This document shows, in pieces, positions 8,716 through 17,415 of a stretch of DNA of 64,000 nt. Below the pieces are notes generated by a model. The model was not told the origin of the DNA and did not search any database. It was given only the letters and a program-made list of their open reading frames with translations. The DNA is from Methylobacterium sp. B4 (GTDB lineage Bacteria > Pseudomonadota > Alphaproteobacteria > Rhizobiales > Beijerinckiaceae), in contig NZ_QJJJ01000002.1 in assembly GCF_003201865.1 (NCBI RefSeq), forward strand, positions 348,616 to 412,615, given 5' to 3'. The stretch's first letter is position 1. Each line of letters opens with the position of its first letter. A program made the position numbers and the translations under genes.

Positions 8716-9087
8716 ATGCGCCAAGCTTTCGCCCTGCTGATCGTCGTCTCGACCGCCGCGGTTCTCGCGACGGGCGCGGTCGGCCCCCTCGCCGAGGAGA
8801 CCGGCGCCCTGGCGCCCGCCCCTCCGACGCGGGAGGTGCTGAACCGGGGCGACGACTGCCTCTCGCCCGCCGATCTGCGCGAGGCGGTGGCGGAGAAGCG
8901 CGTCGTTCCGCCCATCGCCGCGATCCGCGCGGCCCGGCAGATCGTCCCGCGGGCCGAGATCCAGCGCGCCAGCCTGTGCCGGCACGAGGCGGGTCTCGTC
9001 TACCTGCTGACGGCCCTGCGCCGCGACGGGCAGTTCACGCGGGTGATGGTCGATGCCCAGTCCGGGCAGGTCAGCGGGCAGTGGTAG
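8716..9087 (+). CDS. Secreted PepSY-like protein upstream of two-component system
   Basis: A 123-residue protein with an N-terminal signal peptide (FALLIVVSTAAVLATGAVG) and a small C-terminal domain resembling PepSY: a helix (LSPADLREAVAEKRVVP) followed by paired strands ending in RVMVDAQSGQVSG. The only cysteines are Cys48 and Cys87, which could form a disulfide. It lies just upstream of the response regulator and kinase genes. In several Rhizobiales a small periplasmic protein is encoded next to the FeuP/FeuQ pair and modulates the kinase; a comparable sensor-modulating role is inferred here, not shown. Confidence 0.6.
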   Translation: MRQAFALLIVVSTAAVLATGAVGPLAEETGALAPAPPTREVLNRGDDCLSPADLREAVAEKRVVPPIAAIRAARQIVPRAEIQRASLCRHEAGLVYLLTALRRDGQFTRVMVDAQSGQVSGQW

Positions 9088-9146
9088 CGATGGGGCGGCG
9101 TAGCGGAAGTTTTACGGTTTATGAGCGACATCCGGTTGCCCGGAAC

Positions 9147-9161
9147 CTGACCGATCGTCAG
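9147..9161 (+). promoter_or_regulatory. Palindrome CTGAC-N5-GTCAG before response regulator
   Basis: A perfect inverted repeat CTGAC CGATC GTCAG lies in the 185-base gap between the PepSY-like gene and the response regulator, 111 bases before the latter's start. It could be an operator or a weak hairpin. No matching factor can be named. Confidence 0.3.
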
Positions 9162-9272
9162 TGTCCGCGCATTCGGCCGGCACCTGCCGCCCCGATTGAT
9201 TCTGCCCCGAACGGGAAAAGCGGGCGATGGGCCGTCATCGCCGGTGGCGATCTGCTTGAGGAGTGACCGACC

Positions 9273-9950
9273 GTGCGCTTGCTCGTCGTCGAGGACGACC
9301 GTGACATCAACCGTCAGGTCGTCGCCGCCCTGGAAGAGGCCGGATACGTCGCCGACAAGGCCTTCGATGGCGAGGAGGGCGGCTATCTCGGCGAGAACGA
9401 GCCCTACGACGCGATCATCCTCGACATGGGCCTGCCCAAGGCCGACGGCGTCACCGTGCTCCAGAACTGGCGCCGGGCCGGGGTGAAGACCCCCGTCATC
9501 ATCCTGACCGCCCGCGACCGCTGGTCGGACAAAGTGGACGGCTTCGATGCGGGCGCCGACGATTACGTGACCAAGCCCTTCCACATGGAGGAGCTGATGG
9601 CCCGCGTGCGCGCGATCCTTCGCCGCGCGGCGGGCCATGCCTCGAGCCAGATCGCCTGCGGCCCCGTCACCCTCGACACCCGCTCGGGCCGCGTCTTCGT
9701 GGACGGTGCGCCGGTCAAGCTGACGAGCCACGAGTACCGCCTGCTGTCCTACCTCATGCATCACACCGGCCGCGTCGTCTCCCGCGCCGAGCTGACCGAG
9801 CACCTCTACGACCAGGATTTCGACCGCGATTCCAACACCATCGAGGTGTTCGTCGGGCGCCTGCGCAAGAAGCTCGCCGTGGATCTGATCCAGACGGTGC
9901 GAGGCTTGGGCTACCTGATCGATCCGAACCAGCCGCCCGGGCGGGGGTAG
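9273..9950 (+). CDS. OmpR-family response regulator (FeuP/PhoP type)
   Basis: A 225-residue regulator with an N-terminal receiver domain and a C-terminal winged helix. The acidic pocket is EDD near the start, the phospho-acceptor is Asp51 in IILDMGLP, and Lys101 lies in YVTKPF. The DNA-binding domain shows LTSHEYRLLSYLMHHTGRVV and ends with TVRGLGYLI, the usual OmpR-family end. The segment RDRWSDKVDGFDAGADDYV is typical of the FeuP-like subgroup. GTG start behind GAGGAG. Its partner is the kinase at 10296, separated by a decayed toxin fragment. Confidence 0.92.
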   Translation: MRLLVVEDDRDINRQVVAALEEAGYVADKAFDGEEGGYLGENEPYDAIILDMGLPKADGVTVLQNWRRAGVKTPVIILTARDRWSDKVDGFDAGADDYVTKPFHMEELMARVRAILRRAAGHASSQIACGPVTLDTRSGRVFVDGAPVKLTSHEYRLLSYLMHHTGRVVSRAELTEHLYDQDFDRDSNTIEVFVGRLRKKLAVDLIQTVRGLGYLIDPNQPPGRG

Positions 9951-9954
9951 GCCG

Positions 9955-10203
9955 TCATGGGTCGCCGAGATCGGCGAGCGCGAAATCCTCGCCTTTGTAG
10001 AGGAGCGGTACGCCGCGATTTCGCGCGACCGCGTAGGCGAAGCAGGCGCCTATGCTGAGGTCGGCCGGATCTCCCGTTCCTTTCCCGTGATGCTTGAAGG
10101 CATCGGGTGCCCCATCCGCACCTTCCGGGGCCATCGGAGCGAGACCGATCCTCGCAAGGTCGAGCAGCATCTCGATGTTCGCATCGCGGATGTGCAGGCC
10201 CAT
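9955..10203 (-). pseudogene. Remnant of a vapC-type PIN toxin
   Basis: The reading frame keeps about 80 residues similar to the C-terminal half of VapC PIN-domain toxins: GIGLAPM-like spacing, then GACFAYAVARNRGVPLLYKG and EDFALADL. In active VapC proteins the second motif reads GDCFAYA; here the acidic residue is replaced by alanine. The N-terminal half with the first catalytic aspartate is missing, and an in-frame TAA stands five codons before the first ATG. No vapB antitoxin is visible. This is a relic of a type II toxin-antitoxin locus lodged between the regulator and kinase genes, on the opposite strand. Confidence 0.7.
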
Positions 10204-10295
10204 GCGCTTCTGGATTTAGCGCTGTGTCGGATCCCGGCGCGCATGATGTACATGCCGGCATCCCCGCGAGCGAGCCGCGTTTCGAGCCTGGAATC

Positions 10296-11711
10296 ATGAC
10301 CGACCGCCTCGCCTGGCTGCCCCTGCGCCGCCGCTCCATCGCGGTCCGGCTCGCGGTCTCCTCGTTCCTGTCGAGCACCGCGATCCTCGTCATCGCGGCC
10401 TTCATCCTCACCACGCTCTACCGCGAGAACACCGAGCGCGCCTTCGACAGTCGGCTGCTCGTCTTCGCCAACAACCTCGCCACGGATCTCGTCTCCCCGA
10501 GCGACCCGGAGGCGCGCTCCTTCTCGCTCGGCGACCCGCGCTTCGATCTGCCCCTCTCGGGCTGGTACTGGCAGGTCGGGCGGCCCGATGCGAAGCCGCG
10601 GGACCTGCGCACCTCGCGCTCGCTCGTCGGCGTGCCGCTGAAAGGGCCGGATCAGGCCGGCACCGCCACCATCGGCCAGATCCGCCAGGGCTACGGCCGG
10701 GGCCAGGACGACCGCAGCTTGCGCATCGTCGAGCGCGACGTCGATGTCGGGGCCGACGGGCGCTACACCGTGCGCGTGGCGGGGCCGGCCGACGAGATCG
10801 TCAACGACGTCGAGCGCTTCCGCTTCTCGCTGTTCATGACCTTCGGCCTGCTCGGCTTCTCGCTCGCGGCGACCGCGCTGCTGCAGATCCGCTTCGGCCT
10901 CGCGCCCTTGCGCAAGCTGCGCACGGCACTGGGCACCATCCGCCGCGGCGAGGCCGACCGGATCGACGGAGAGTATCCGCGCGACATCGCTCCGCTGGCG
11001 GGCGAGATCAATCTGCTCATCGAAACCAACCGCGAGATCCTGGAGCGCGCCCGCACCCAGGTCGGCAACCTCGCCCACGCCCTGAAGACCCCGCTCTCGA
11101 TCATCGTCAACGAGGTCGGCAGCAGCGAGGCGCCGCCGGAGCTGTCGGAGAAGATCCGCGAGCAGGCGGCGGTGATGCGCGACCAGGTGAACTACCATCT
11201 CGACCGCGCCCGCGCCGCCGCGCTCGCGGGTACGCTCGGCACCTCCACCGAGGTCGAGCCGGCGCTTGCCGGACTGGTGCGAACGTTCGGAAAAATCTAT
11301 CGCGACAAGGACATCGCCTACGAGGTCCACGTGGCGCCGGGCCTGCGCTTCCGCGGCGAGAAGCAGGATTTCGAGGAGATGATCGGCAACCTCGTCGACA
11401 ACGCCTCGAAATGGGCGAGCGGGCGCGTTTCGATCTCGGCCTCGCCCACGGGCGAGCACGACTATCCCCACCTCCTCGTCTCGGTCGAGGATGACGGGCC
11501 GGGCCTGCCCGAGGAGGATCGCGCCGCCGTGCTCAAGCGCGGCCGGCGCCTCGACGAGACCAAGCCCGGCTCCGGCCTCGGCCTGTCGATCGTGGCGGAT
11601 CTGGCCGCGCTCTATCGCGGGCGCTTCCGCCTGGAGGCGGCGGCGCTCGGCGGCCTTCGCGCGGTGATCGAGGTGCCCGGAGACGCGCCCGCGGGTGCCG
11701 GACAACGCTGA
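10296..11711 (+). CDS. Sensor histidine kinase (FeuQ/PhoQ type)
   Basis: A 471-residue membrane kinase, partner of the regulator at 9273. A first transmembrane segment lies near residues 20-45, a periplasmic domain of about 130 residues follows, and a second segment (LFMTFGLLGFSLAATALLQ) leads into HAMP-like sequence. His261 in NLAHALKTPLS is the phosphorylated residue. The ATPase domain has the N box NLVDNASKWAS and G boxes DDGPGLPEED and GSGLGLSIV. The ATG at 10296 was chosen because sequence upstream belongs to the vapC remnant region. The 345-base separation from the regulator gene is unusual for such a pair. Confidence 0.9.
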   Translation: MTDRLAWLPLRRRSIAVRLAVSSFLSSTAILVIAAFILTTLYRENTERAFDSRLLVFANNLATDLVSPSDPEARSFSLGDPRFDLPLSGWYWQVGRPDAKPRDLRTSRSLVGVPLKGPDQAGTATIGQIRQGYGRGQDDRSLRIVERDVDVGADGRYTVRVAGPADEIVNDVERFRFSLFMTFGLLGFSLAATALLQIRFGLAPLRKLRTALGTIRRGEADRIDGEYPRDIAPLAGEINLLIETNREILERARTQVGNLAHALKTPLSIIVNEVGSSEAPPELSEKIREQAAVMRDQVNYHLDRARAAALAGTLGTSTEVEPALAGLVRTFGKIYRDKDIAYEVHVAPGLRFRGEKQDFEEMIGNLVDNASKWASGRVSISASPTGEHDYPHLLVSVEDDGPGLPEEDRAAVLKRGRRLDETKPGSGLGLSIVADLAALYRGRFRLEAAALGGLRAVIEVPGDAPAGAGQR

Positions 11712-11858
11712 GTGGTGCCGATGCGGCGAAGGTTACGCTGCAATCCGCCTGTGCTATGGCCGACCTGTCCGCGTGCGTGACGACGTGTCACCCGAGGCTG
11801 ATGTCGTGCGGGCCCCGCTCGGGCTCTACACGGGGCCGAGCTTGCATTCTTGGGTCTG

Positions 11859-13415
11859 ATGACGGCGATCTGGTTTATTCTGGCGGCCATGACCGGCGCA
11901 GCCGTGTTCGCGCTGCTCTGGCCGATGTCGCGCCGCCGCCGGCAGGGGCTTGCGCCGGGCGCCGGGCTGGAGGCCGGGAGCAGTGCGTCCGGGCTCGCCA
12001 CCGAGACCGGCTTCTACGAGGACCAGCTCGCCGAGATCGAGCGCGATCTCGGGCGCGGCCTGATCGCCCCGGCCGAGGCCGAGGCCGCCCGCACCGAGGC
12101 CGCGCGCCGGCTCCTGCGGGCGAGCCGCGAGGAACGTGCGAACGCGCCGGGCGCCCGGCCGATCGCCGAGCCGCATCTGCGCCAGCGCCGGGCGGCCTCC
12201 GCCTTCGCACTCTCCACGATCCCGCTCGTGGCGCTCGCCGTCTACGGCCTCTACGGCTCGCCGAACCTCCCCTCGCAGACCGAGGCCGACCGCAATGCGA
12301 CGCGGGCGGGCGCGCAAGATCTGATGACGGCCATCGGCCAGATCGAGGCGCGGCTCGCCAATCACCCCGACGACGTTCGCGGCTGGAGCGTGCTCGGCCC
12401 GGTCTACATGCGGCTCGGCCGCTTCGACGACGCGGCGCGCGCCTACGCTTCCCTGGTGCGCCTCAAGGGCGAGGACGCGCAGGCGCTGGCCGATTGGGGC
12501 GAGGCCCTGGTCGCGGCGGCCGACGGCACGGTCTCGCCGGAGGCCCGCAAGGTGCTGGGTCGGGCGGTCGCCGCCGATCCCAAAGCGGCCAAGCCTCAGT
12601 TCTACCTCGCTCGCGGCGACGAGCAGACCGGCGACGTGGCCGGTGCGGTGCGCCGTCTGGAGGCGATGGCGGAGGCCGCGCCCGCGGACGCGCCCTGGCT
12701 CCCCGCCGTGCGCGAGAGCCTCGCCCGACTGAAGGGCGAGACGATGCCGGCGCCGAAGGCCGAGGATGGGGCGAAGGCGGAGGCTCCGGCGGCCGGGCCG
12801 GGCTCCAACATCCAGTCGCTGCCCCCCTCCGAGCGGATCGATGCGATCCGCGGCATGGTCGAGGGTCTGGAGCGGCGCCTGGCCAAGCAGGGCGGCAGCG
12901 CCGAGGAATGGCTCCGCCTCGTGCGCTCCCACGCGGTGCTCGGCGAGCGCGACAAGGCGCTCGACGCCCTGGAGCGCGCCCGCAAGGCCTTTCCCGAGGA
13001 CCGGGAGGCGCAGGCCCGCCTCGACACGCAGGCGCGCGAACTCGGCCTCGCGGAGGCCGGGGTGCCGCGTCCCGAATCGAAGGCGGAGGACAGGGCGGGC
13101 GCCGAGACGGGCAAGGCCGAGTTGAGCCGGCCCGAACCCGACGCGGCAGCCGCGATCAAGGCGATGCCGCCGGCCGAGCGCGAGGCGGCGATCCGCGGCA
13201 TGGTGGCGACCCTCGACCGGCGACTCGCCGCCAAGGGCGGCAGCGCCGACGAATGGATGCGGCTGGTACGCTCCTACGGCATCCTCGGTGATCGGGCCGC
13301 CGCGACCCAGGCTCTCGACCGGGCCAAGATGGCGCTCGCCGCCAACCCGACTGCGGTGGAGCGCCTCGACGCGCTGGGCCGCGAACTCGACCTCGGCCGA
13401 CCGGCCAAGCCGTAG
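11859..13415 (+). CDS. ccmI: Cytochrome c maturation protein CcmI (CycH)
   Basis: A 518-residue membrane-anchored TPR protein that presents apocytochrome c to the heme lyase complex. Two N-terminal transmembrane segments (IWFILAAMTGAAVFALLW and a second near residue 115, FALSTIPLVALAVYGLYG) flank the conserved FYEDQLAEIERDLGRGLI segment. The rest is periplasmic TPR. The C-terminal part is a duplicated unit: PPSERIDAIRGMVEGLERRL and PPAEREAAIRGMVATLDRRL each start a block of about 90 residues that also shares GGSA[ED]EW and RLVRS. ATG 11859 is preferred to a TTG nine bases earlier. First gene of ccmIEFH. Confidence 0.93.
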   Translation: MTAIWFILAAMTGAAVFALLWPMSRRRRQGLAPGAGLEAGSSASGLATETGFYEDQLAEIERDLGRGLIAPAEAEAARTEAARRLLRASREERANAPGARPIAEPHLRQRRAASAFALSTIPLVALAVYGLYGSPNLPSQTEADRNATRAGAQDLMTAIGQIEARLANHPDDVRGWSVLGPVYMRLGRFDDAARAYASLVRLKGEDAQALADWGEALVAAADGTVSPEARKVLGRAVAADPKAAKPQFYLARGDEQTGDVAGAVRRLEAMAEAAPADAPWLPAVRESLARLKGETMPAPKAEDGAKAEAPAAGPGSNIQSLPPSERIDAIRGMVEGLERRLAKQGGSAEEWLRLVRSHAVLGERDKALDALERARKAFPEDREAQARLDTQARELGLAEAGVPRPESKAEDRAGAETGKAELSRPEPDAAAAIKAMPPAEREAAIRGMVATLDRRLAAKGGSADEWMRLVRSYGILGDRAAATQALDRAKMALAANPTAVERLDALGRELDLGRPAKP

Positions 13416-13460
13416 CCGCAACCCCGCCCCTGACAATCGGTCCCGCCCGTGCAACCTTGA

Positions 13461-13476
13461 CCCCGCGGGCGCGGGG
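13461..13476 (+). other. Short GC hairpin between ccmI and ccmE
   Basis: CCCCGC/GCGGGG with a four-base loop lies in the 163-base gap between ccmI and ccmE. There is no T tract. It could attenuate or protect the operon transcript; equally it may be chance in such GC-rich DNA. Confidence 0.25.
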
Positions 13477-13578
13477 GCCGAAACCGGATGCTCGATCAAA
13501 TGAAGTAACGTCAGGCCGGCCTCAGATCGCTCGCGCGAGCCGAGGGCCGACAACAAGCCGACGAACCGGGACGGAAAA

Positions 13579-14121
13579 GTGACCCGCAAGAGCCGCCGCC
13601 TGATCCTCATCGCCACCTGCGGAGCCGTGCTCGCGCTGGCGCTCGGGCTGATCCTGTCGGCCATGACCGGCTCGATCGTGTTCTTCCGCTCCCCCGCCGA
13701 GGTGGCCGCGCAGGGCGTCGCCCCCGGCACGCGCTTCCGCCTCGGCGGCCTCGTGACGGAGGGCTCGGTCAAGCGAGGGTCCGACCAGAACGTCGAGTTC
13801 TCGGTGACCGACACCAGTGCCACGGTCCCCGTCCAGTATCGCGGCCTGCTGCCCGACCTGTTCCGCGAGGGCCAGGGCATCGTCGCGGAGGGCACCCTCG
13901 ATGCCGGCGGCGTGTTCCGCGCCGACACGGTGCTCGCCAAGCACGACGAGAACTACATGCCCCGCGAGGTGGCCGACGCCCTTAAGGCGCAGGGGCGCTG
14001 GCAGGAAGGCGGGGGGAAGGCGGCCCCCAAAACGGATGCGTCCAAGTCCGACGCACCCAAGTCCGAGACACCCAAGTCCGAGGCGGCCGACGCGACCCTC
14101 GGTCAGCGCAGCGAGCGGTGA
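13579..14121 (+). CDS. ccmE: Periplasmic heme chaperone CcmE (CycJ)
   Basis: A 180-residue membrane-anchored chaperone that binds heme covalently and passes it to CcmF/CcmH. The basic start MTRKSRRL precedes one transmembrane helix, and an OB-fold beta domain contains the heme-binding HDENY motif: His122 forms the covalent bond and Tyr126 is the axial ligand. The C-terminal tail is low complexity with three Lys-Ser-Asp/Glu-Ala/Thr-Pro-like repeats ([10 protein letters not shown]), an extension many CcmE proteins lack. GTG start; the ATG alternatives lie inside the helix. Located between ccmI and ccmF in the usual Rhizobiales order. Confidence 0.95.
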   Translation: MTRKSRRLILIATCGAVLALALGLILSAMTGSIVFFRSPAEVAAQGVAPGTRFRLGGLVTEGSVKRGSDQNVEFSVTDTSATVPVQYRGLLPDLFREGQGIVAEGTLDAGGVFRADTVLAKHDENYMPREVADALKAQGRWQEGGGKAAPKTDASKSDAPKSETPKSEAADATLGQRSER

Positions 14122-14167
14122 GACCCTTCATGACCATCCGCACCGAAACCGCGCGGGAGCTTTGCCG

Positions 14168-16168
14168 GTGATCGTCGAGGTCGGCCATTACGCGCTGGCG
14201 CTCGCGCTGGCACTCTCCCTGGTGCAGGCGGTGATGCCGGCCTGGGCCGCCCGCTCGGGCGACGCCGCCCTGCGCGAGGTGGCGGCGCCTGCCGCGCTGG
14301 GCACCTTTGCCTGCATCCTGTTCGCCTTCTGCGCGCTGACCTACGCGCACGTCACGTCGGATTTCTCGGTCCAGAACGTCGTCGAGAACTCGCACACCGC
14401 CAAGCCGCTGATCTACAAGATCTCCGGCGTCTGGGGGAACCACGAGGGCTCGATGCTCCTCTGGGTGCTGATCCTCGCCCTGTTCGGCGCCTGGGTCGCC
14501 ACCGCCACGACCTCCGTGCCGCCGACCCTGCGCACCAACACGCTGATGGTGCAGGCGAGCATCACCTTCGTGTTCCTGCTGTTCATCATCACGACCTCGA
14601 ACCCCTTCGCCCGGGTCGCGCCCGCGCCGCTGGAGGGTAACGACCTCAACCCGCTGCTTCAGGATCTCGGCCTCGCGATCCATCCGCCGCTGCTCTACCT
14701 CGGCTATGTCGGCTTCTCGATCACCTTCGCCTTCGCGGTGGCGGCGCTGATCGAAGGGCGCATCGACGCCGTCTGGGCGCGGGCGGTGCGGCCCTGGACG
14801 CTGATCGCCTGGAGCTTCCTCACGCTCGGCATCGCCATGGGCTCGTACTGGGCCTATTACGAGCTCGGCTGGGGTGGCTGGTGGTTCTGGGACCCGGTCG
14901 AGAACGCCTCGCTGATGCCCTGGATCGCCGGCACGGCGCTCCTGCACTCCACCGTCGTGATGGAGAAGCGCGACGCGCTGAAGGTCTGGACGGTCCTGCT
15001 CGCCATCCTCACCTTCTCGCTCTCGCTGCTCGGCACCTTCATCGTGCGCTCAGGGCTTCTCACCTCGGTGCACAGCTTCGCCACCGATCCGAGCCGCGGC
15101 GTCTTCATCCTCGCGATCCTCGCCCTGTTCATCGGCGGCTCGCTCAGCCTGTTCGCGTGGCGCGCGCCGATGCTGCGCCAGGGCGGCCTGTTCGCGCCGA
15201 TTTCCCGCGAGGGGGCCCTGGTGATGAACAACCTGTTCCTCGTGGCCGCCTGCGCCACGGTGTTCGTCGGCACGCTCTACCCGCTGCTCCTGGAGATGCT
15301 GACGGGCGAGAAGATTTCGGTCGGCCCGCCCTTCTTCAATTGGACCTTCATCCCGCTGGCGCTCCCGCTCCTCCTGATCGTGCCCTTCGGCCAAGCGCTC
15401 GCCTGGAAGAGGGGTGACGCCGCGGCCGCCGCGCAGCGCCTGTTCGCGGCCTTCGCCGTGGCGCTCGTCGTCGCCCTCGGCGCGGCGGCTCTGGCCTGGG
15501 GCGGCCCGATCATGGCGCCCGTCGGCCTCGGTTTCGGCGCCTATCTCATCATCGGCTCGGTGCTCGAGATCTGGGCCCGCGCCCGCGGCTACGGCCAGAA
15601 CCGGACACACGACCTCGGCACGACCTGGCGCCGGGCGATCGGCCTGCCGCGCTCGGCTTGGGGCACCGCCCTGGCCCATGCCGGCGTCGGCGTCGTAGTG
15701 CTCGGCATCGCCGGGCAGGGCTGGGCCACGGAAGGGCTCGCCACGATCCGGCCGGGCGGTCAGGTCGCCTCCGGCCCCTACACCGCCACCCTCGACCGGG
15801 TCGGCCCGACCAAGGGCGCGAACTACGACGAGACCACCGCCTTCCTCACCCTGCGCAACCGGGCGGGCGACTACGTGGGCACCGTCGAGACCGGGAAGCG
15901 CTTCTACCCCTCCCGCCGCATGACGGTGACGGAATCCGGCCTGAAGACGGTGGGCGTGAGCCAGATCTACGCCAGCCTCGGCGAGGTCATGCCCGACGGC
16001 TCGATCGGCATGCGGCTCTATCACAAGCCGCTCGTGCTGCTGATCTGGATCGGCTCGGTCATCATGGCGGCGGGCGGCGGCCTCTCCCTGACCGACCGGC
16101 GCATGCGCGTCGGCGCCCCCGTCAAGGCGCGCGCGAAGCTGCCGCCCTCCGCGGTGCCCGCCGAATGA
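14168..16168 (+). CDS. ccmF: Heme lyase subunit CcmF (CycK)
   Basis: A 666-residue polytopic protein of the cytochrome c heme lyase complex. The tryptophan-rich WWD signature GWGGWWFWDPVENASLMPW, which binds heme at the periplasmic face, lies near residue 240. Conserved histidines flank it (IHPPLLYLGY and LTSVHSFATDP). Length fits the family (about 650 residues). A GTG start is used, 46 bases after ccmE. The stop codon overlaps the ccmH start (ATGA), indicating translational coupling. CcmF ligates heme delivered by CcmE to apocytochromes held by CcmI and CcmH. Confidence 0.97.
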   Translation: MIVEVGHYALALALALSLVQAVMPAWAARSGDAALREVAAPAALGTFACILFAFCALTYAHVTSDFSVQNVVENSHTAKPLIYKISGVWGNHEGSMLLWVLILALFGAWVATATTSVPPTLRTNTLMVQASITFVFLLFIITTSNPFARVAPAPLEGNDLNPLLQDLGLAIHPPLLYLGYVGFSITFAFAVAALIEGRIDAVWARAVRPWTLIAWSFLTLGIAMGSYWAYYELGWGGWWFWDPVENASLMPWIAGTALLHSTVVMEKRDALKVWTVLLAILTFSLSLLGTFIVRSGLLTSVHSFATDPSRGVFILAILALFIGGSLSLFAWRAPMLRQGGLFAPISREGALVMNNLFLVAACATVFVGTLYPLLLEMLTGEKISVGPPFFNWTFIPLALPLLLIVPFGQALAWKRGDAAAAAQRLFAAFAVALVVALGAAALAWGGPIMAPVGLGFGAYLIIGSVLEIWARARGYGQNRTHDLGTTWRRAIGLPRSAWGTALAHAGVGVVVLGIAGQGWATEGLATIRPGGQVASGPYTATLDRVGPTKGANYDETTAFLTLRNRAGDYVGTVETGKRFYPSRRMTVTESGLKTVGVSQIYASLGEVMPDGSIGMRLYHKPLVLLIWIGSVIMAAGGGLSLTDRRMRVGAPVKARAKLPPSAVPAE

Positions 16169-16635
16169 TCCGCGCGCGCTTTCCCGCGGCGCTCGCCGCG
16201 CTCGCCCTGAGCCTGCCTCTCAGCCTCGCGCCGGCGCTCGCCGTGCAGCCGAACGAGGTGCTGAAGGACCCCGCCCTGGAGGCGCGAGCACGGCAGATTT
16301 CGGAGGGTCTGCGCTGCCTCGTCTGCCAGAACCAGTCGATCGACGATTCCGACGCGCCGCTCGCCAAGGACCTGCGCCTGCTCGTGCGCGACCGCCTCAA
16401 GGAGGGCGACAGCAACGGGCAGGTCGTCGATTACGTGGTGGCCCGCTACGGCGAGTTCGTGCTGCTGCGCCCGGTCTTCGGCTGGCACACGCTGCTGCTC
16501 TGGCTCAGCCCGCTGCTGGCGGTGGGCCTCGGTGCCTTCGGCATCTGGCGCCTGTCGCGCCGTCGGGCACCGAAGGCGGCCGGACTCTCCGCGGCCGAGG
16601 AGGCCGAGGTCGAGGCACTGCTCAAGGAGCGGTAG
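16165..16635 (+). CDS. ccmH: Cytochrome c maturation thiol-reductase subunit CcmH (CycL)
   Basis: A 156-residue membrane-anchored protein with an N-terminal signal (LAALALSLPLSLAPALA), the redox motif CLVCQNQSI (Cys51, Cys54) that keeps the apocytochrome CXXCH cysteines reduced, and one C-terminal transmembrane helix (TLLLWLSPLLAVGLGAFGIW). Its ATG overlaps the ccmF stop by four bases. It is the last gene of the operon; its 3' end overlaps the convergent DUF7002 gene by 14 bases, leaving no room for a separate terminator. Confidence 0.96.
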   Translation: MIRARFPAALAALALSLPLSLAPALAVQPNEVLKDPALEARARQISEGLRCLVCQNQSIDDSDAPLAKDLRLLVRDRLKEGDSNGQVVDYVVARYGEFVLLRPVFGWHTLLLWLSPLLAVGLGAFGIWRLSRRRAPKAAGLSAAEEAEVEALLKER

Positions 16636-17308
16636 CCGGATCCTCGTAGAGCGTCTCGATCTCGCTCGCGCCGCGCATCACGACGACGCGCCGCACGAAT
16701 CGGTGCAGATCCGGCACCGCACCGGGGACGGTCAGCTCCACCGCCCGCTCGCCGCGGGCCCGCTTCTTCCGCCACGCCGCATAAGGATAGTGATCGATCG
16801 GCAGGAAGGTGTCCGCGCCCCGCGGCACCGGAAAGCGCCCCGTCGCGCCCGAATTGATGGCCGAGAGTTCGATCCGGTCGCGATAGGCCGCGACGAGCGG
16901 GGCCGCCTCGATCTCCAGGATCTCGTGGGCCTGCGCCCGGTAGGCGCGGCCGGCCAGCAGCGTGAGCACCCGCTTGCGGCTGAGCCAGAAGAAGACGCGC
17001 CCGTTCAGCCGGGCGTGCCAATCGGGTGGGGTCAGGCCGTCGCGCAGGCAGCGCGCGAGAGCCTTGTCGCTGAGCGGTTTCTGATCGCGCAGTACGATGC
17101 GGCCGAGATCCGCCCGCTCCAGCACGAGTCCCTCCGGCCGCCGCCGCTCGGCTGCGGCGCGCAGATCGCCCGTCGCCTCGAACAGGTCGAGTGCCGCCCG
17201 CGTGCTGAGGAGCCCGTGCCGGGCGATGCTCGGCCAAGCGCCGGCCTCCGCCATGTGGAAAAGGAGCGGGCAGTCGCGCAGCAGCTCGTCCAGCTCGGCC
17301 CCGGTCAT
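16622..17308 (-). CDS. DUF7002-like protein of unknown function
   Basis: A 228-residue soluble protein. The N-terminal segment PLLFHMAEAGAWPSIARHG resembles the conserved start of DUF7002-type proteins, and a later NGRVFFWLSRKRV segment fits the same family. The fold recalls small ADP-ribosyltransferase-like domains, but I cannot point to catalytic residues with confidence. The ATG at 17308 was chosen over an upstream frame extension rich in Arg and Gly. It converges on ccmH, overlapping it by 14 bases, and shares no evident function with it. Confidence 0.7.
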   Translation of the reverse strand: MTGAELDELLRDCPLLFHMAEAGAWPSIARHGLLSTRAALDLFEATGDLRAAAERRRPEGLVLERADLGRIVLRDQKPLSDKALARCLRDGLTPPDWHARLNGRVFFWLSRKRVLTLLAGRAYRAQAHEILEIEAAPLVAAYRDRIELSAINSGATGRFPVPRGADTFLPIDHYPYAAWRKKRARGERAVELTVPGAVPDLHRFVRRVVVMRGASEIETLYEDPATAP

Positions 17309-17415
17309 CGATGCTCCCGCTCCCCTCGCGCCCTGCTTTCGCCCGATCGTTCGGGCAGGACGGGGCCCGACGCGTCCTTGGCCAAGGAACGCAGCGAGCC
17401 CCCGACCCGAGCGCC

